The position numbers and the translations under genes were made by a program. DNA of 17,340 nt. Origin: Coxiellaceae bacterium (GTDB lineage Bacteria; Pseudomonadota; Gammaproteobacteria; UBA9339). The notes under the pieces are model-generated. The model was not told where the DNA came from. It worked only from the letters and a program-made list of their open reading frames with translations, and searched no databases. Positions within the stretch are counted from its first letter, which is position 1. Each line of letters starts with the position of its first letter. Positions 1 to 7,498 of this stretch are shown here, piece by piece. The DNA lies in the NCBI GenBank assembly GCA_003142435.1, contig PLMI01000062.1, forward strand, positions 1 through 17,340, read 5' to 3'.

Positions 1-1018
1 AATAAAAACGCGTGATGTTTTTATAGATTTTAACTTTTTGTTCTTGATATTTTGATGAAGTTGTTTGCTGCGAGCTTCGCGGATTAATAAAAAAATCACA
101 AATTGATGAAAGTATTTTTCCTAAAGCGCGTAAAAATTTAGTGCGCTGAAAAAAACTTACTACAAATGATCTTGATATAGTGGCTTCTTCATCATGCGCT
201 GCCTGAAATTTTTCTGCCCAATAGGTTAGCGGACGAAATAACAGCTGATCGTAAAGAAAAATCACCAATAACATTGTCAGAATGGCATATAGTATAGATG
301 GGCTATTTGCTTTGACAATTCCTTCTGCAATGTGAGAGCCGATTCCAGGAAGAGTAATGTTTTGATTGGCGACGGAAAATGCTTCAGATGCTGTGACAAA
401 GTACCAGCTTCCCGACATCGACATCATTATATTCCAAAGTAATTGCGGCATAGCAAATGGAACTTCAATGCGCCAAAAAGTTTGCCATTTACTTAAGCAA
501 AATATTTTCGATGCCTCTTTTAAATCGGAAGGAACTGTGCGCACACTTTGATAGAAACTCAAAGTCATGTTCCAGACTTGAGAAGTAAAAATGGCGAAAA
601 TTGCAGCGCATTCCGGGCCAAGCATGCTGCCTCGGAATAAAGTTATAAAGCCAATCATGGTGATAGAAAGAAAGCTTAAAACCGGAATGGACTGTAAAAT
701 GTCGATCATTGGAATTATTAGCCTTTCTGCGTGTTTGTTTTTTGCGGCTAAAGTGCCTATTGTAAATGTGAAAATCAAAGAGAAACCAAGGGCGATAAAT
801 AGGCGCAAGATCGTACGCAAGGCGTAATATGGTAAGTTTGCGGGATTAAGAGAAATTTTGATAGTTTCGGGAAAGTTGTAAGCCGAAACCATGCCTTTTG
901 CTCCAATAGCGAGAGACATTATTATGGCAAACACTATGACAATACCTATTACATCCCAATAATTCGGTATTGGCCATGAGGTTGCCTCATTTTTGGAGTA
1001 TGCTTGTGACTTCAACAT
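1..1018 (-). CDS. ABC anion-transporter permease, duplicated-permease type (COG4986-like), partial at left edge
   Basis: An uninterrupted frame of 339 codons runs off the left edge, so the C-terminal part is missing. Reading the minus strand, ATG at 1018 follows an in-frame stop seven codons upstream; no strong Shine-Dalgarno is seen. Residues about 22-42, 70-92, 105-130, 136-155 and 243-260 are hydrophobic membrane segments. Residues 168-191 (EAS...IEVPFAMP) match the EAA loop through which BPD_transp_1 permeases contact their ATPase. The stretch YDQLLFRPLTYW (256-267) is typical of the end of the first half in the double-permease nitrate/sulfonate-type family, usually near 580 residues; a linker and the lost second half should follow. 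Inner-membrane anion import is the family role; the substrate is unknown. The partner ATPase gene is not in the window and could lie to the left. Confidence 0.85.
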   Translation of the reverse strand, partial: MLKSQAYSKNEATSWPIPNYWDVIGIVIVFAIIMSLAIGAKGMVSAYNFPETIKISLNPANLPYYALRTILRLFIALGFSLIFTFTIGTLAAKNKHAERLIIPMIDILQSIPVLSFLSITMIGFITLFRGSMLGPECAAIFAIFTSQVWNMTLSFYQSVRTVPSDLKEASKIFCLSKWQTFWRIEVPFAMPQLLWNIMMSMSGSWYFVTASEAFSVANQNITLPGIGSHIAEGIVKANSPSILYAILTMLLVIFLYDQLLFRPLTYWAEKFQAAHDEEATISRSFVVSFFQRTKFLRALGKILSSICDFFINPRSSQQTTSSKYQEQKVKIYKNITRFY

Positions 1019-1325
1019 TGATTTTGTAACTTTACTTTAGATTTTATGGCAGAGATTAACTCTGTTGTGCTTTTCTTTCAACTAGTTTCTTGTTTTTTAT
1101 AGAATTATTTTATAATAGCTCATTTATATATTTTTAAACTATTTCTATTTTTTTGTGAGGTCTAACAGATTTTTTTGTTATATTTTCGAAAAAATTGTTT
1201 TTTATTTTTGATTTTTTTGTTATTATCAGGTTTTAGAATAACCAAATACAGTAATTTTAAAGAACTGGAAATTTTGTAAAATTATTAACTACCAATTAAA
1301 TAATAAATTATAGGAGGAACTATAT
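1019..1325. other. Divergent AT-rich intergenic region
   Basis: This gap separates the divergently transcribed permease and regulator genes. It is very rich in T runs, with several TTG-type and TATTAT-like hexamers (for example 1195-1200 and 1221-1226), but their spacing of about 20 bases is too long for a confident promoter call. The only clear signal is the ribosome binding site AGGAGG at 1312-1317, eight bases before the ATG at 1326. Confidence 0.5.
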
Positions 1326-2009
1326 ATGAGCGAAAAATCTTCGCCTATGGCTCGTGGCGAGAGGTTAAAAACTCTTAGAAATATGTCAGGGCTGACTATT
1401 CAAGAATTATCTGAAATGTATGATATTGGCGCATCCACAATTAAATATTGGGAAAGCGCAAGAAGTGAGGGATTAAGCGGTAAAGGTGCGCGTAAAATTA
1501 TCGAAGCGATGTTAGACCGTAAAGTATATTGCACTTACATGTGGCTGATGCACGGTATAGGCATTCATCCGCAAATACTTGATGTACAGTATGGTAGCTC
1601 TCAAAAGCAAATAGATGCAATGAACAGTACTTTCGAGGAAGAGACATCTATAGCTAACGAAATCGATGCGTTTCTTAAGTCTTCTCAAGATGCTATTAGT
1701 TTGGTTGTTTTCGAAGATGCCATGGAACCACTTTATAACATTGGCAATACCATTGGCGGTGTTCGTCTTTACGGTAAAGATATGGTTCATGCAATCGGCA
1801 AAGACTGCATAATCGAAACTGAAAACGGTGAAATACTTTGCCGTAGAATTGGCAACGGCAATGAATTGTCTTCTTATCACCTTTGTGCATTGAACAATTT
1901 AACCAGCGTTTATCCGCCAAATCTTTACGATGTTAAAATTAAAAGCGTAGCGCCGATTTCCAGAGTTTGGAAACGGATTGGTATTTCTAAAGATGGGGCA
2001 GTAAAGTAG
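1326..2009 (+). CDS. XRE-family HTH regulator with degenerate S24/LexA-like C-terminal domain
   Basis: This 227-residue protein looks like a phage-repressor-type transcription factor. Residues 11-60 form an HTH: RLKTLRNMSGLTIQELSE, then a turn, then GASTIKYWESAR as recognition helix. Residues about 126-215 resemble the S24 peptidase fold of LexA and CI: VFEDAMEPLYNIGNTIGG lines up with the usual GDSMEP...GD box. The serine nucleophile position is Ala132, and arginines (RR, 173-174) stand near the expected catalytic lysine, so self-cleavage is unlikely. The fold may serve only for dimerisation or signal sensing. The start has a perfect AGGAGG with 8-base spacing, and a strong terminator follows, so the gene is probably monocistronic. 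Its targets are unknown; the divergent permease is one possibility. Similar repressor-like proteins occur in Legionella-type genomes, as far as I recall. Confidence 0.8.
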   Translation: MSEKSSPMARGERLKTLRNMSGLTIQELSEMYDIGASTIKYWESARSEGLSGKGARKIIEAMLDRKVYCTYMWLMHGIGIHPQILDVQYGSSQKQIDAMNSTFEEETSIANEIDAFLKSSQDAISLVVFEDAMEPLYNIGNTIGGVRLYGKDMVHAIGKDCIIETENGEILCRRIGNGNELSSYHLCALNNLTSVYPPNLYDVKIKSVAPISRVWKRIGISKDGAVK

Positions 2010-2052
2010 GTTAATTTACTGTGATTTAGTTTTTAAATTTTTTTTATAAATG

Positions 2053-2088
2053 AACGGGCAGCTGATGGTTATAGCTGCCCGTTTTTTT
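2053..2088 (+). terminator. Rho-independent terminator of the XRE regulator gene
   Basis: Perfect 11-bp inverted repeat: AACGGGCAGCT at 2053-2063 and AGCTGCCCGTT at 2073-2083, with a 9-base loop. The right arm runs into a stretch of seven Ts. It lies 43 bases after the stop codon at 2009. Confidence 0.92.
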
Positions 2089-2191
2089 ATTGGCAAAAAA
2101 TAAGATTTAGTGTAGGTGTAGCTAAGTGGACAATCAGTGTGTATAGTAGTGAACATATTTATTTCCTGTCTAAATTTCGGAGTATTTTCTT

Positions 2192-3130
2192 ATGTTTACT
2201 TTTCTCGCCTCGCCTATAGGCATTACAGTCGTAGTCATATTTATAGTTGCGTTTTTTATTTTTCTGACGGGTATTCGAATTATTCGTCCAACTCATCGAG
2301 GTTTGGTTGAAAGGCTGGGAAAATATCATCATTTTGCCAATCCAGGTTTTAATTTTATTATTCCTTTTTTTGATCGCATGATTAGTATAAATATTACTGA
2401 GCAAATGATTAATGCGGAGCCGCAAGAAATTATCACCAACGATAACTTGAATGCTCGTGTTGATGCACAGGTTTATTTCAAAATAAAAGATGACGAAATG
2501 AGTGTGAAAAATTCTCAATATAAAGTTAACAATTATGAGTATCAGATCGTTAATTTAGCGCGAACCACACTACGTAATATCATTGGGACTATGACATTAA
2601 AGTCGGCCAACAGTGAGCGGGGTAAAATCAATGATGAACTTCACAAAACTTTAGAAATTGAAACTTCAACCTGGGGGCTTGAAATCGTTCGTACAGAGCT
2701 TAAGGAAATAGATCCTCCTAAAGATGTGCAGGAAACAATGAATAAAGTTGTGAAAGCAGAAAATGAAAAAATTGCCGCTATCGATTATGCGACTGCAACG
2801 GAGACGGTCGCCGATGGAGAGAGGCGCGCACAAATTAAGAAAGCTGAAGGATTGAAACAATCAAAAATTTTGGCGGCAGAAGGCGAGGCCTTGGCTATTC
2901 AAATGGTTAATGAAGCTGCGGAAAAGTATTTTATAGGTAATGCCCAAGTTTTGCGAAAATTGCAGGCGTTAGAGCGCGCGCTAGAAAACAACACTAAAAT
3001 TGTGGTACCAGGCAATACAGAATTAATTAACGTTATCGGTGAAATGGCAGGTGTTGTACCGATCAAAAAGCGGGATAATGATAGTGGTGTCGCGACTCAA
3101 ATTGGCGCTAAAGCAGGATTTAATAAATAG
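2192..3130 (+). CDS. Stomatin/prohibitin-like (SPFH, band 7) membrane protein
   Basis: This 312-residue protein belongs to the slipin/QmcA-type SPFH family, which forms membrane-anchored oligomeric cages or microdomains that support membrane proteins and proteases. One membrane anchor occupies residues 10-30. The SPFH domain follows from about 30 to 180, with IIRPTHRGLVERLGKYHHFANPGFNFIIPFFDR and the family-typical DPPKDVQETMNKVVKAENEK. A long alanine- and glutamate-rich helix covers 185-250. The length and order of parts match family members. The start has GGAG at 2179-2182, nine bases from the ATG. The usual NfeD-like partner gene is not adjacent: the next gene points the other way and no terminator is evident in the 23-base gap. 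Family assignment is firm; the exact orthologue (QmcA or slipin) is not. Confidence 0.92.
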   Translation: MFTFLASPIGITVVVIFIVAFFIFLTGIRIIRPTHRGLVERLGKYHHFANPGFNFIIPFFDRMISINITEQMINAEPQEIITNDNLNARVDAQVYFKIKDDEMSVKNSQYKVNNYEYQIVNLARTTLRNIIGTMTLKSANSERGKINDELHKTLEIETSTWGLEIVRTELKEIDPPKDVQETMNKVVKAENEKIAAIDYATATETVADGERRAQIKKAEGLKQSKILAAEGEALAIQMVNEAAEKYFIGNAQVLRKLQALERALENNTKIVVPGNTELINVIGEMAGVVPIKKRDNDSGVATQIGAKAGFNK

Positions 3131-3153
3131 AAAAAAATTGTATATGCAAAAAA

Positions 3154-3681
3154 CTATTTAGTCTCGTGAGTGGCTTGCGCTTGAGCTATTCTTGTCAGCA
3201 ATTCCTTGTCGTGTTCATCGCGATAAGGCTTGATATCTAAATCATCGGGGACGCGCTGTAGTTTTTCGTCGCCGATTTCTTTGATGTAGTTTTGCGTAAA
3301 GCGGTCATATTCTTCCCAAGGTATATTATCAGCACGAACTGCGGCTTGTTCGGCACGTAATGCTATTTGATGCGCAAATTGGTAGTGCAGCCTCAATGCA
3401 TCAATTAAAGTTTTTTCAACCGATTCATGAAGAATAAGGAAACGGTCAGTTTTTATATGATGTTCCTGATATATAAATGACTCAGGCATGTGCCGGTCGA
3501 TGTAAATTGTTTTGCCGTCTATACTATAACCGGCAAGATAAGGGATGTCATAAGTGCGATCAAGCCGAATTTTTTTTAAAATCGATTCAACAGCTAGATC
3601 GAGCATTATGTGTGATACCAACCAATCTTTTTCAGGAAAATTGGTGTAGATTTTAGCTTTGCCCTGAGTTTTGTAGTGCAT
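3154..3681 (-). CDS. Conserved hypothetical protein with HExxE and AH motifs
   Basis: This is a 175-residue protein from the ATG at 3681, chosen because AAGGAG lies five bases upstream. The frame stays open to an ATG at 3753, but that start has no ribosome binding site. I do not recognise a named family. Residues 81-111 hold LHESVEKTLIDALRLHYQFAHQIALRAE: an HExxE (85-89), a downstream AH (103-104) and a Glu (111) on predicted helices. This could be a metal site, but it is not the classical HExxH zincin motif. The C-terminus has a PDDLDIKPYRDEHDKELL block. No signal peptide or membrane span is seen, so the protein is probably cytosolic. I recall similar proteins scattered in alphaproteobacteria, which would suggest transfer, but this is memory only. 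It is convergent with the SPFH gene. Confidence 0.75.
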   Translation of the reverse strand: MHYKTQGKAKIYTNFPEKDWLVSHIMLDLAVESILKKIRLDRTYDIPYLAGYSIDGKTIYIDRHMPESFIYQEHHIKTDRFLILHESVEKTLIDALRLHYQFAHQIALRAEQAAVRADNIPWEEYDRFTQNYIKEIGDEKLQRVPDDLDIKPYRDEHDKELLTRIAQAQATHETK

Positions 3682-4058
3682 ATTAACTCCTTTTATTTCC
3701 TTGTTTAGCGCTCCATAAATATGTTCCAAAGCTGGAGCCAGCTTTAAAAGCATATCATGTTTAGGATAAAAATCGCGTAAATTTTTATGCTTTCATTTTT
3801 AAAAGTATTCATGAGGAGAGATATAAAAAATAAAATGTATATTCTAAATAGGTCTAAAATAAGTCTAAATTAGGTATAATTAGACCTATTGGTAAGGCTA
3901 TGATTTTTAAGTTAAAAAATCAGATTTATGTAAAAATAGAAGAATGAAGACAAGTTTTGGTATATGGCATTTAGAGATATGTACCAGTTTTACGTGTTTT
4001 TTATGGAAAAGTAATATTTAAAGTGTACATTTGGCTATTTTATGCTATAATGTACATT
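3682..4058. other. Intergenic region with 11-bp inverted repeat
   Basis: No gene is seen here. The notable feature is AATAGGTCTAA at 3847-3857 paired with TTAGACCTATT at 3880-3890, a perfect 11-bp inverted repeat. Its 22-base spacer contains two further partial copies of the same word (AAGTCTAAAT, TTAGGTATAA). No T-run follows, so an operator or a mobile-element remnant is more likely than a terminator. Toxin-antitoxin control signals lie at the right end. Confidence 0.45.
4024..4057 (+). promoter_or_regulatory. Toxin-antitoxin promoter with flanking TGTACATT operator-like repeats
   Basis: A perfect extended -10 element (TGC followed by TATAAT at 4046-4051) lies just before the antitoxin ATG at 4059. 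The octamer TGTACATT, with palindromic core TGTACA, occurs at 4024-4031 and again at 4051-4058, 27 bases apart, flanking the -10. No good -35 is visible, which is common with extended -10 promoters. Phd/YefM-type antitoxins repress their own operon by binding short palindromes at the promoter, so these repeats are the likely operator (inference). Transcription would start close to 4058, leaving almost no leader. Confidence 0.65.
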
Positions 4059-4328
4059 ATGAACACAATAAATACTGTTAAAGCAAGAGAACATTTTTCT
4101 GAGCTAATTAATCGCACCGCTTTCGGAAAAGAACGCATCATTTTGTCAAGAAGAGGAAAAAATTTACTGGCGTTAATACCTCTTGAAGATTTATATTTAC
4201 TCCAGCTGGCTGAAGATTTAATCGATACGAAAGACGCTGCTGCCGCTATAAAGGAGTACGAAAAAGGAGATGTAGTTTCACTGGATGAAATAGAAAAGCG
4301 CCTTAGAGCACAGACCAATGGTGTATAA
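4059..4328 (+). CDS. Type II antitoxin, Phd/YefM family
   Basis: This is an 89-residue protein from the ATG at 4059. The start was chosen because MNTINTVKAREHFSELINRT matches the canonical N-terminus of Phd/YefM antitoxins; the in-frame upstream ATGs would add a non-family extension. The N-terminal 50 or so residues (through KERIILSRRGKNLLALIPLEDLYLL) form the DNA-binding, dimerising fold. The acidic, lysine-rich C-terminus (KEYEKGDVVSLDEIEKRLRA) is the part that normally wraps the toxin. It is followed by the toxin gene with an 11-base overlap, the usual antitoxin-first order and a sign of translational coupling. No Shine-Dalgarno is found, and the promoter sits so close that the mRNA may be leaderless. 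Confidence 0.9.
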   Translation: MNTINTVKAREHFSELINRTAFGKERIILSRRGKNLLALIPLEDLYLLQLAEDLIDTKDAAAAIKEYEKGDVVSLDEIEKRLRAQTNGV

Positions 4329-4584
4329 GATAATTTTCACTTCTAGCGCTGACAAGCAGCTCAGTAAGCTTACTAAGTCCATTCAAAGATTAATCATAGA
4401 AAAAATAAAAAAATTAATCATTCCTCACTCCAGCAACAATGTAAAAAAATTAATTGGAACAACTGATCTTTACCGTTTGCGCGTTGGTGATTATCGCGTC
4501 ATTTATCAAATTAGGAAACGAGAGTTAGTTGTTTTGATTTTGAAGATTGGACACAGAAAAGATATTTATCAAAGCACTTTATAA
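4318..4584 (+). CDS. Type II toxin, RelE/ParE family (probable mRNA interferase)
   Basis: This 88-residue protein overlaps the antitoxin end by 11 bases. The family signature is clear in the C-terminal half: LYRLRVGDYRVIYQI (51-65) followed by LVVLILKIGHRKDIY (70-84). These are the beta-sheet core and basic catalytic region of RelE-fold toxins, which cleave mRNA at the ribosome or, in ParE members, poison gyrase. The conserved basic residues look intact and the length is normal, so the toxin is probably functional. RelE and ParE cannot be separated with certainty from sequence; the GHRKDIY ending favours a RelE-like nuclease. Expression is presumably controlled by the antitoxin promoter. Confidence 0.9.
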   Translation: MVYKIIFTSSADKQLSKLTKSIQRLIIEKIKKLIIPHSSNNVKKLIGTTDLYRLRVGDYRVIYQIRKRELVVLILKIGHRKDIYQSTL

Positions 4585-4598
4585 CTAAATTTAATCAT

Positions 4599-4957
4599 AT
4601 GCAAAAAATAAATCATGCAAAAGATTTTGGTGGTTTCACCTGGGATAAAGGCAAAAAATTGTTAGCTTTTCTAAGATCAAATATTTTGTAAAAAAAAGAT
4701 TGCGATTATGCGCATACTAATGAAACTGTAAATTTAAGTAATGAATTTACAATCTGGTATGGACGGCTAATAAATTGCGCTAAAGAAAAAAAAGACAAAG
4801 TAATAGAGCTTTTTGGTGAAGAATGTTACTTCAACTTTCTTAGAACTTATTCTCCATTTTTAGAGGCATGCAGAAAAAATTGCTCGGTGGTGGTATTTTG
4901 TATGCTGTTCCAGCGCCAGTGAGAGTTACAGGTTCTAGTAACGTCGATGCAATTTAG
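4599..4957 (+). pseudogene. Degraded gene after the toxin-antitoxin pair (one nonsense codon, one frameshift)
   Basis: A reading frame starts at the ATG at 4599, 14 bases after the toxin stop, and reads MQKINHAKDFGGFTWDKGKK before a TAA at 4689-4691. Directly after this stop the same frame is open for over 70 codons (including NEFTIWYGRLINCAKEKKDK and ELFGEECYFNFLRTY) to a TGA at 4920-4922. Near the A-run at 4874-4879 a shift by one base gives a more natural C-terminus, LLGGGILYAVPAPVRV and on to a TAG at 4955-4957. So this appears to be one gene of about 119 codons with two lesions. I do not recognise the family. Its position suggests a former third gene of the toxin-antitoxin locus or an older gene at the insertion point. 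Confidence 0.5.
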
Positions 4958-5411
4958 GAAATATGGCATTTACATTTTTCATGTATTTCTGATAATCACT
5001 GCCAAATAAATCAAGTAATTTTTGTTCTTCTTTTTTAATTAGAACACGAAATATAAAATACATTGCTATTGGTATGGTAAGCCCCAAAAGTTGTCCGTCA
5101 ATAATAACAATGCCGGGTACGATAAAAACTATCCATGCTCCGTATATTGGATGGCGTATAAAGCTATAAACGCCAGATGTGGTCAATTTATTTTTGGTAA
5201 ATGCTTTTTTTATTTCTATTAGGGAAAAAACGAGAATTGCAATTCCGGTAATGATAAGAGTAATTCCAATAAAAAAGGCTGCGAAATTATGATATGAAGT
5301 AAACCTATACGTGTCAAAAATTAGATGGTCCAAGTTTAAAATTATTAGAGAGTAGATTAAACTTACTGCAAAAAATAGATGTCCTATCCCAAAGAAAGAT
5401 CGTTTATGCAT
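4935..5411 (-). CDS. Isoprenylcysteine carboxyl methyltransferase-like integral membrane methyltransferase
   Basis: This 158-residue protein has four predicted membrane segments (about 8-28, 43-65, 92-108 and 110-126). The C-terminal half carries the ICMT/PEMT signature: TSGVYSFIRHPIYGAW at 78-93, containing the RHP-Y motif that binds S-adenosylmethionine, and EEQKLLDLFGSDYQKYMKNV at 128-147 with the paired acidic residues. Bacterial relatives are membrane S-adenosylmethionine-dependent methyltransferases of mostly unknown substrate; prenyl-protein methylation should not be assumed. The start is the ATG at 5411, with only a weak AGG far upstream. The 3' end overlaps the degraded gene on the other strand by 23 bases. 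It is divergent from the sulfatase operon. Confidence 0.88.
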   Translation of the reverse strand: MHKRSFFGIGHLFFAVSLIYSLIILNLDHLIFDTYRFTSYHNFAAFFIGITLIITGIAILVFSLIEIKKAFTKNKLTTSGVYSFIRHPIYGAWIVFIVPGIVIIDGQLLGLTIPIAMYFIFRVLIKKEEQKLLDLFGSDYQKYMKNVNAIFPKLHRRY

Positions 5412-5523
5412 ATCGTTGGATATGATAACCTGATATATTATATATTAGCAATGCTCATTGATTATCACTTTTTTGTTTAATTCATTTAAATGTCGACAGC
5501 CTAGTGGAGGCAGGAGGAAATCC

Positions 5524-5784
5524 ATGGATAAAACAGTAATTTTAGGTGTTAAATTAAATCAGCGACAAACTTCATCTTTGAATTTTCAAAAAATTATTTC
5601 TGAATACGGGTGCAACATTAAAACACGAGTAGGCATACACAATGTTTTGGATGATAAATGTTCAACTGCTGGAGTAATTTTGTTAGATTTAATTGGTACG
5701 GATGAGGAGATTAAAGCGATAGAAGATGCAATTAAAAAAATTCCTGAGGTTGAGGTTCAAAAAATGGTTTTTAATCATACATAA
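5524..5784 (+). CDS. TM1266-type ACT-fold small regulator-like protein
   Basis: This is an 86-residue protein from the ATG at 5524, supported by AGGAGG seven bases upstream; an in-frame TTG at 5458 lacks any such site. The sequence (ILGVKLNQRQ at the start, ISEYGCNIKTRVGIH, then AGVILLDLIGTDEEIKAIED) fits the ACT-like TM1266 family, first known as a putative regulator of the iron-only hydrogenase maturation system and often encoded beside radical-SAM genes. No hydrogenase gene is present here; the likely operon partners are the sulfatase and its radical-SAM maturase, 80 bases and further downstream. A role linked to that iron-sulfur enzyme or its regulation is inference. Confidence 0.75.
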   Translation: MDKTVILGVKLNQRQTSSLNFQKIISEYGCNIKTRVGIHNVLDDKCSTAGVILLDLIGTDEEIKAIEDAIKKIPEVEVQKMVFNHT

Positions 5785-5864
5785 TATACAAGTTACGTCC
5801 TTGCTTTTTTTAAACATCACAATACCATTTAACTAATTTAGAAAGCATAAGGAGATTTTATAAT

Positions 5865-7466
5865 ATGCGCAAAGGTTTTAAAGCCGCAGTATGCGGATTG
5901 TCTTTAGTTGCCTCGGTTGCTGTTTGCGATGCGGCAGATGTTAATTCTGCAAAACAGGATACATCAAACAGTCAAAAACCGAATATTTTATTTATTGTCG
6001 TTGATAATGAAGCAGCTTCTACTTTAGGATGCTATGGAAACAAAGATATTTTAACGCCAAATATCGACAATATGGCAAATGACGGTATGTTATTTAGAAA
6101 TAGTTTTGCTACCAATGGTATGTGTTCTCCTACAAGGGCTTCTATATTAACAGGATTGATGCCGTCTCAACATGGCGTAGCAACTGCGCTAACAGATCCG
6201 CCTAATAACAAGTTTTGGCCGCAAAATTGGGGAGCGATCGATGAGTTTCGCAACATGCCGCAAACGCTTGCTGATGCAGGGTATGATACTGCGTTAATTG
6301 GTAAATTTCATTTGGGTTCTCCATTAGAACCAAAATTAAAATTCAAGTATTGGGTTACTTTTCCTAACGGCGTAACGTCAACGTGGTTTGACAATGAAAT
6401 TATCGATAATGGCAAAACCTACGTAGAGCTTGGAAATATTGTAAATTTTTGGACTAACAAAGCAGTTGATTACATTAAACATCACGATCGTTCCAAGCCA
6501 TTTTTCTTGTATCTTGCCTATAATGGTCCCTATGGGCTGCCTCCAGTTATATTAAAACCTGCAGGCAATGACTTTATAAGGTTATATGCAGGAAATGATA
6601 TGTCATCTATGCCGCGAGAGCCGGTCAACCGAGACCTTTTGAGTGGTTTAGTATATTTAGAAAGGCATGCCATGGACAATCCATTTTATCAATGGGCTGG
6701 TCAATATTTTCAAGACTTAATTTGGTCAGTGAATAATCTTGAGATAATGCAAAACTATGCAGCACAAATAAGTTTTGTGGATTATAACGTTGGCAAGGTT
6801 TTACAAGCTTTAAAAGAAAGCGGAATGGATGACAATACCTTAGTTATTTATACTGCTGACCAAGGGCTTGCTTATAGTCAAAAGGGTTTTTGGGGACAAA
6901 GCAATAACTCCGATCCCGCTAATCTTTATGATAGTACTGTCAAAGTTCCGTTGATTATGCGTCATACTAAACATATAAGTCCAATGCAAAGAACAGACAT
7001 GATGATTAGCGAATACGACATTTTCCCTACTATTCTGGATTACGCAGGATTGGGAAATATAAAAATTGCCAATACTCCTGGAAAAAGCTTTGCTCCTTTG
7101 TTGAGAGATGAAACTTTAAGTTGGGATAACCATGATGCCATTTTTATGGAACAAGAAGCAACCAGAGCAATTCGCACACAAGATTGGAAATATGTTAAAT
7201 TTTTCGATATTCCAAGAGAAGAACTATACAATTTGTTGACAGATCCCGGTGAAAAAGTAAATTTAGCTGCTGATCCGAAATATGCTCAAATCAAGAAAAA
7301 TTTAAATCAACGCCTCGATGATTTTTTCCATCGTTATGCTGACCCAAAGTACGATTTGTGGCAGGGCGGAACCGTAAAATCAAACTCTGATGTTCCGGAT
7401 AAATGGAAAGCTAAAAATCCTAATTGGACTCCCGTAACGAAATTGGTAAAACCTTTTTCTGGCTAA
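5865..7466 (+). CDS. Exported Cys-type sulfatase (arylsulfatase family)
   Basis: This is a 533-residue sulfatase of the alkaline-phosphatase superfamily that hydrolyses sulfate esters. An N-terminal signal peptide (MRKGFKAAVCGLSLVASVAVCDA, likely cut after Ala23) sends it to the periplasm or beyond. The signature CSPTR at 87-91, followed by ASILTG, places Cys87 as the residue converted to formylglycine. Other core parts are the metal site D47 (in VVDNEA), GKFHLG at 146-151, and ADQG at 331-334. The usual second Asp is Asn48, and the usual PH motif near 222 reads PY, so metal or substrate binding may differ from well-studied enzymes. AAGGAG precedes the start. Maturation is expected from the radical-SAM enzyme 32 bases downstream. 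The physiological substrate cannot be told from sequence. Confidence 0.93.
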   Translation: MRKGFKAAVCGLSLVASVAVCDAADVNSAKQDTSNSQKPNILFIVVDNEAASTLGCYGNKDILTPNIDNMANDGMLFRNSFATNGMCSPTRASILTGLMPSQHGVATALTDPPNNKFWPQNWGAIDEFRNMPQTLADAGYDTALIGKFHLGSPLEPKLKFKYWVTFPNGVTSTWFDNEIIDNGKTYVELGNIVNFWTNKAVDYIKHHDRSKPFFLYLAYNGPYGLPPVILKPAGNDFIRLYAGNDMSSMPREPVNRDLLSGLVYLERHAMDNPFYQWAGQYFQDLIWSVNNLEIMQNYAAQISFVDYNVGKVLQALKESGMDDNTLVIYTADQGLAYSQKGFWGQSNNSDPANLYDSTVKVPLIMRHTKHISPMQRTDMMISEYDIFPTILDYAGLGNIKIANTPGKSFAPLLRDETLSWDNHDAIFMEQEATRAIRTQDWKYVKFFDIPREELYNLLTDPGEKVNLAADPKYAQIKKNLNQRLDDFFHRYADPKYDLWQGGTVKSNSDVPDKWKAKNPNWTPVTKLVKPFSG

Positions 7467-7498
7467 TAATTATATGAAACGGAAAGAGGTTTATTTAC

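Noticed and set aside
366..827. Two short plus-strand frames (61 and 78 codons)
   Set aside because: They lie opposite the continuous 339-codon ABC permease frame, which has clear membrane segments and an EAA loop; the plus-strand frames have no ribosome sites.
1512..1920. Two minus-strand frames inside the XRE regulator gene
   Set aside because: They are antisense shadows of a well-supported gene with a strong ribosome site and terminator.
3682..3753. Longer start (ATG at 3753) for the HExxE protein
   Set aside because: No ribosome binding site, whereas the ATG at 3681 has AAGGAG at ideal distance.
4023..4058. Longer start for the antitoxin
   Set aside because: It would place the perfect TATAAT promoter inside the coding region and add residues foreign to the family.
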